Positions 6,817-9,274 of a stretch of 9,274 bases of DNA are shown here, piece by piece. Positions within the stretch are counted from its first letter, which is position 1, and every line of letters starts with the position of its first letter. The position numbers were made by a program, and so were the translations under genes. Where the stretch lies: assembly GCA_900545185.1 (NCBI GenBank), contig UQYH01000088.1, positions 1-9,274 on the forward strand, in the 5' to 3' direction. The DNA comes from an uncultured Eubacteriales bacterium (lineage in GTDB: Bacteria; Bacillota; Clostridia; UBA1381; UBA9506). The notes under the pieces are model-generated. The model worked only from the letters and a program-made list of their open reading frames with translations, was not told where the DNA came from and did no database searches.

Positions 6817-8982
6817 CTATTCACCGCTGCTTCTGCCTGCACGCTTAGGTGCACACAAGGGCTTCATATCGCTCATGTCGGCATCCCAAAGAAAGGCCGT
6901 TACCTCTGTATCCTCCGCTTGCAGAGAAATTGTTTCCGAATCTGTCGGCTCTGCACTGCCGGCCGTCAGCACCAAGGGCTTAATAAGAACCCTGCTCAGC
7001 CGATCGCCTTGGTATACCGCCACGATTAAGCTCGTTGCGGTTTTAAACGTTACCCCCGGTATATAGCCTTCTGCCGTTAAGGCGGCCTTTGCCGTTACAT
7101 CTCCGGTTGTAAAGCTTTCAATCGACATATCATTCTGCCACAGCGAAAGCGCGGCGCTCGTGTGCAGGCTGCTGTCAAATACCGAAACATTGCTGACACG
7201 CACCGCCGCTTTGCCCATGCCCTCGGGCAGAACAGAATTGTTTGTAATGAGAAGCTTCACATAGCGTGCCTCAATCGGCCGAAAGGCTGCAAACAGGTCT
7301 GTTTCGTTGTCTAAGGGGGTGCCGCGCGTACCGTAGCTGCAAACCTCTGTAAATGTCACCTCGTCATTTGAAACCAAAACTTTAAATTCATCCGGCAATA
7401 CCTTAACCGCGGTGTTGGGGTTTTGCAGCCTCAGGCTGACCGTATCAACCGTCTTGCTCGTTCCCAAGTCAATCGTCAAATCTCCTTCAAGCGCAGAAAA
7501 GCCCAAATAACGTATATATCCGGTTGTTTTAATGCCGTCAACCGCATATGCGGGAGGCGCAGCGCCATAATGTCCTGTGGTGGTGGTTGCTGTTTTGCGA
7601 AGGGCATAATCGACCATAATGGGATATATATTCGTTGGCGGCGCTGTCAAAAACGCTTCATTGCCGCTTTCGGCGGTGCTGACCAGCTTCATGCCCGTAG
7701 TCAGCGCACCCGTTGTTACCTCTTCACCTTCCGCATTTTGAAAGGCCACACTGCCTCCGGCCGGTTTGTTAATCTCACGGCGGAATTTTTCTATCGTCAT
7801 ATTGTCGGGGAACCATAGGGTTGTCTGTTCGTCATCCCAATACAGCGTATCCGTACCGAGGGGCTTGCCGGGGGGTATCAGTGTGCTGGTATTATAGCTT
7901 GATGCAACAGTCTGTATGATGTAATCCTTGTAGCCGATGCCGTTTTCGGGCGTCACCCGAACGCGGTAGCCCGATGCAATTTCATCCTCCATAATCGGTT
8001 GAGAGTTAGCTTGCAAAATCGTGATGATGCCGGGGTGTTCCACTTCTAAAACGCTGATCAATCGAGAGGCCGTAAACGATTTGGGAACCTGATGAATCTT
8101 ACCGCCCCCCAAATCAATACTGAATGCGGTGGTATTTCCCTTCGGATTGTAATCCGCCAAGGCATCGGAGCGCAGAATCGTGCTCTCTGAACCGAGTAAA
8201 AACGTGTATTCTTCGACAAAGCCACCCTCTGCATCCCACACAATCAGCACATCCGAGGCGCCGATATTTCCTTCGGTTCTTTCTGTGTTGCCGGGGTCAT
8301 CCACACCTTCAAAACGGCTGTAAATCGTATACCGATAGCCGTCGACGGCAGACAGCTTGCTCCGCACCGCTGCAACGTCACTCTCGGCAATCGGGATATT
8401 CATAATTTTATGATTCTTTATATCAACATGATAGGATGTTTTAAAGGGAAGAGAACTCAGAGCAATTTCACGAATAACCGGTCTGCTGGCTCTGTTTGTG
8501 TTGATTGTCAGCTTTATCTGCCTGGCCCAAGCCGTGTCAAATCCAAAACTCTCCATGCGGTCCAGATACGGCGCTGCATTTTCAAGCAGAGGGAGCCAGT
8601 TAATCTCTTCATCATTTTGACCCTCGGTGTATGCCCGGTCAGTATAATACAGCGAAAAGCTTCCATTAGCGATGGCTACTGCATTTTGCCTGATTCTTAC
8701 ATGATTCACCGCAGCGATGTCTGCCAGGCTGTAAACAATATATAAGCCTTCAATGTTTTGCGCCGGCTGATAATAGCTGTTTTCGTTGCCGTCGATGGTT
8801 CTGTTAATGTTAGGTGCAATGTTTCCCTCGGTTGCTACATTCGGGTCGTTTGTGTATGCATACGTCATCGTCACCTGCTGTGACACCCCGGCTTCGGCAC
8901 CGGCCGCAAGGGGCAGCATTGTCCCAAGCAGCAAAAGCGCCAGCATTAAGGCCATTGGTTTTGAGAAAAGCTTTCTTTTCAT
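6817..8982 (-). CDS. Secreted multimodular carbohydrate-binding-type protein with F5/8 type C (discoidin-like) domains
   Basis: The start is ATG 8982 (721 residues), set by AGGAGGT at 8989-8995, six bases upstream; the frame runs further, to 9066, but without a comparable site. Residues 1-29 are a signal peptide (MKRKLFSKPM, then ALMLALLLLG). Residues about 45-178 look like a divergent discoidin domain (RTIDGNENSYY, RQIKLTINTN). Residues about 184-445 hold three small beta modules, the last with the NMTIEKF and LTTGMKLVSTAE pattern of Gram-positive Ig-like or beta-grasp repeats. Residues about 452-604 are a clear F5/8 type C domain (AYAVDGIKTTGY, GDLTIDLG, DEFKVLVSND, RYVKLLITN). Residues about 605-710 form a final beta domain with SLIVAVYQGD and VTAFLWDADMSDMKPLC. 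I see no catalytic motif, LPXTG signal or S-layer homology domain. It lies directly upstream of the lyase and probably binds glycan or cell surface (inference). Confidence 0.9.
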   Translation of the reverse strand: MKRKLFSKPMALMLALLLLGTMLPLAAGAEAGVSQQVTMTYAYTNDPNVATEGNIAPNINRTIDGNENSYYQPAQNIEGLYIVYSLADIAAVNHVRIRQNAVAIANGSFSLYYTDRAYTEGQNDEEINWLPLLENAAPYLDRMESFGFDTAWARQIKLTINTNRASRPVIREIALSSLPFKTSYHVDIKNHKIMNIPIAESDVAAVRSKLSAVDGYRYTIYSRFEGVDDPGNTERTEGNIGASDVLIVWDAEGGFVEEYTFLLGSESTILRSDALADYNPKGNTTAFSIDLGGGKIHQVPKSFTASRLISVLEVEHPGIITILQANSQPIMEDEIASGYRVRVTPENGIGYKDYIIQTVASSYNTSTLIPPGKPLGTDTLYWDDEQTTLWFPDNMTIEKFRREINKPAGGSVAFQNAEGEEVTTGALTTGMKLVSTAESGNEAFLTAPPTNIYPIMVDYALRKTATTTTGHYGAAPPAYAVDGIKTTGYIRYLGFSALEGDLTIDLGTSKTVDTVSLRLQNPNTAVKVLPDEFKVLVSNDEVTFTEVCSYGTRGTPLDNETDLFAAFRPIEARYVKLLITNNSVLPEGMGKAAVRVSNVSVFDSSLHTSAALSLWQNDMSIESFTTGDVTAKAALTAEGYIPGVTFKTATSLIVAVYQGDRLSRVLIKPLVLTAGSAEPTDSETISLQAEDTEVTAFLWDADMSDMKPLCAPKRAGRSSGE

Positions 8983-9161
8983 GTCTGTACCTCCTATATC
9001 CTTATAAATTTTTATTTTAGGCGAATGTAAAGCGTTAAAAAATGAAATAGTCTGCGAAGAAAGCAATATGACATTTGCATGCTGCTCCGCTTTGCCGTAT
9101 GTTTATTTTACAATCACCTAATGGATGTGGTAAACGGCTTCTCCGAAGCAGCGGTATTCTC

Positions 9162-9274
9162 TTAATCAATATCCGCAGGATATCTCATACTGCAGCGCCC
9201 CTTTAAAAAAGCCGAAGGGGTAAAAGATTGATTTGTAAACACCGTCACCGACATCTCGTAAGGAAGTTTATCTC
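9162..9274 (-). CDS. Possible 3' end of an upstream gene (partial)
   Basis: One minus-strand frame is open from the window edge to a TAA at 9162-9164, giving 36 residues that end RCSMRYPADID. The other two minus-strand frames meet stops within the first 30 or so bases of this stretch. An open stretch this short could occur by chance, and I do not recognise the sequence. It is followed by about 180 bases before the start of the 721-residue gene. That gap contains AT-rich sequence and the AGGAGGT site but no promoter I can place with confidence. Confidence 0.45.
   Translation of the reverse strand, partial: DKLPYEMSVTVFTNQSFTPSAFLKGRCSMRYPADID

Noticed and set aside
9025..9040. CcpA cre-like sequence ATGTAAAGCGTTAAAA upstream of the 721-residue gene.
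   Set aside because: The central CG is displaced by one base relative to the cre consensus and the right half lacks the conserved CA.
9002..9042. Possible promoter elements upstream of the 721-residue gene: TTTACA with TTATAA at 18 bases, or TAAAAT at 9014-9019 with a T-run in the -35 position.
   Set aside because: The first pair would start transcription at the ribosome binding site itself and the second lacks a real -35 element; AT-rich sequence makes such matches common.
9196..9218. Inverted repeat CCCCTT...AAGGGG near the right edge.
   Set aside because: Six-base arms that fall inside the probable coding tail of the upstream gene; no independent support as a regulatory element.

Overview
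The window looks like an accessory carbohydrate-degradation locus from a Bacillota genome, most likely a gut or other anaerobic Clostridia-type organism. The support is indirect: strong AGGAGG-type ribosome binding sites, mid-range GC, Gram-positive style signal peptides, long modular secreted proteins with discoidin-like domains, and an AraC-type regulator. There is no rRNA, tRNA, transposase, phage gene or CRISPR array, so the taxonomic call is an inference.

Every supported gene is on the minus strand, so the locus reads from high to low coordinates. At the right edge (9162-9274) there may be the 3' tail of a gene that lies mostly outside the window. Next come a secreted 721-residue multimodular protein with no catalytic domain (8982-6817), a leader region with a 19-bp tandem repeat array and a 12-bp perfect inverted repeat (6814-6631), and a secreted 1067-residue heparinase II/III-type polysaccharide lyase (6601-3398). 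These are followed by an intracellular GH172/DUF2961 glycosidase (3338-1410), a 226-bp gap with a good promoter and a C(UUCG)G hairpin, a HAD-superfamily phosphatase (1162-518), and the N-terminal 148 residues of a cupin-type, probably AraC-family, regulator running off the left edge (444-1).

The likely working order is as follows. The secreted modular protein binds glycan outside the cell. The secreted lyase cleaves a uronate-containing polysaccharide. The oligosaccharides are imported by a transporter not seen here. The cytoplasmic GH172 enzyme trims a furanoside-type residue, and the HAD phosphatase handles a phosphorylated sugar or other small metabolite. The AraC-type protein would sense an inducer. 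Enzyme families and cellular locations are well supported; the substrate and the cooperation are inference.

The most notable observations are: (1) a domain shared between the C-terminus of the modular protein and the N-terminus of the adjacent lyase; (2) the two-subfamily 19-bp repeat array followed by a perfect inverted repeat, both between those two genes; (3) the pairing of a secreted lyase with an intracellular GH172 enzyme that keeps the expected pair of catalytic glutamates; and (4) a promoter that would place a UUCG hairpin at the very 5' end of the HAD transcript. I did not find a defence system or other clearly unprecedented machinery.
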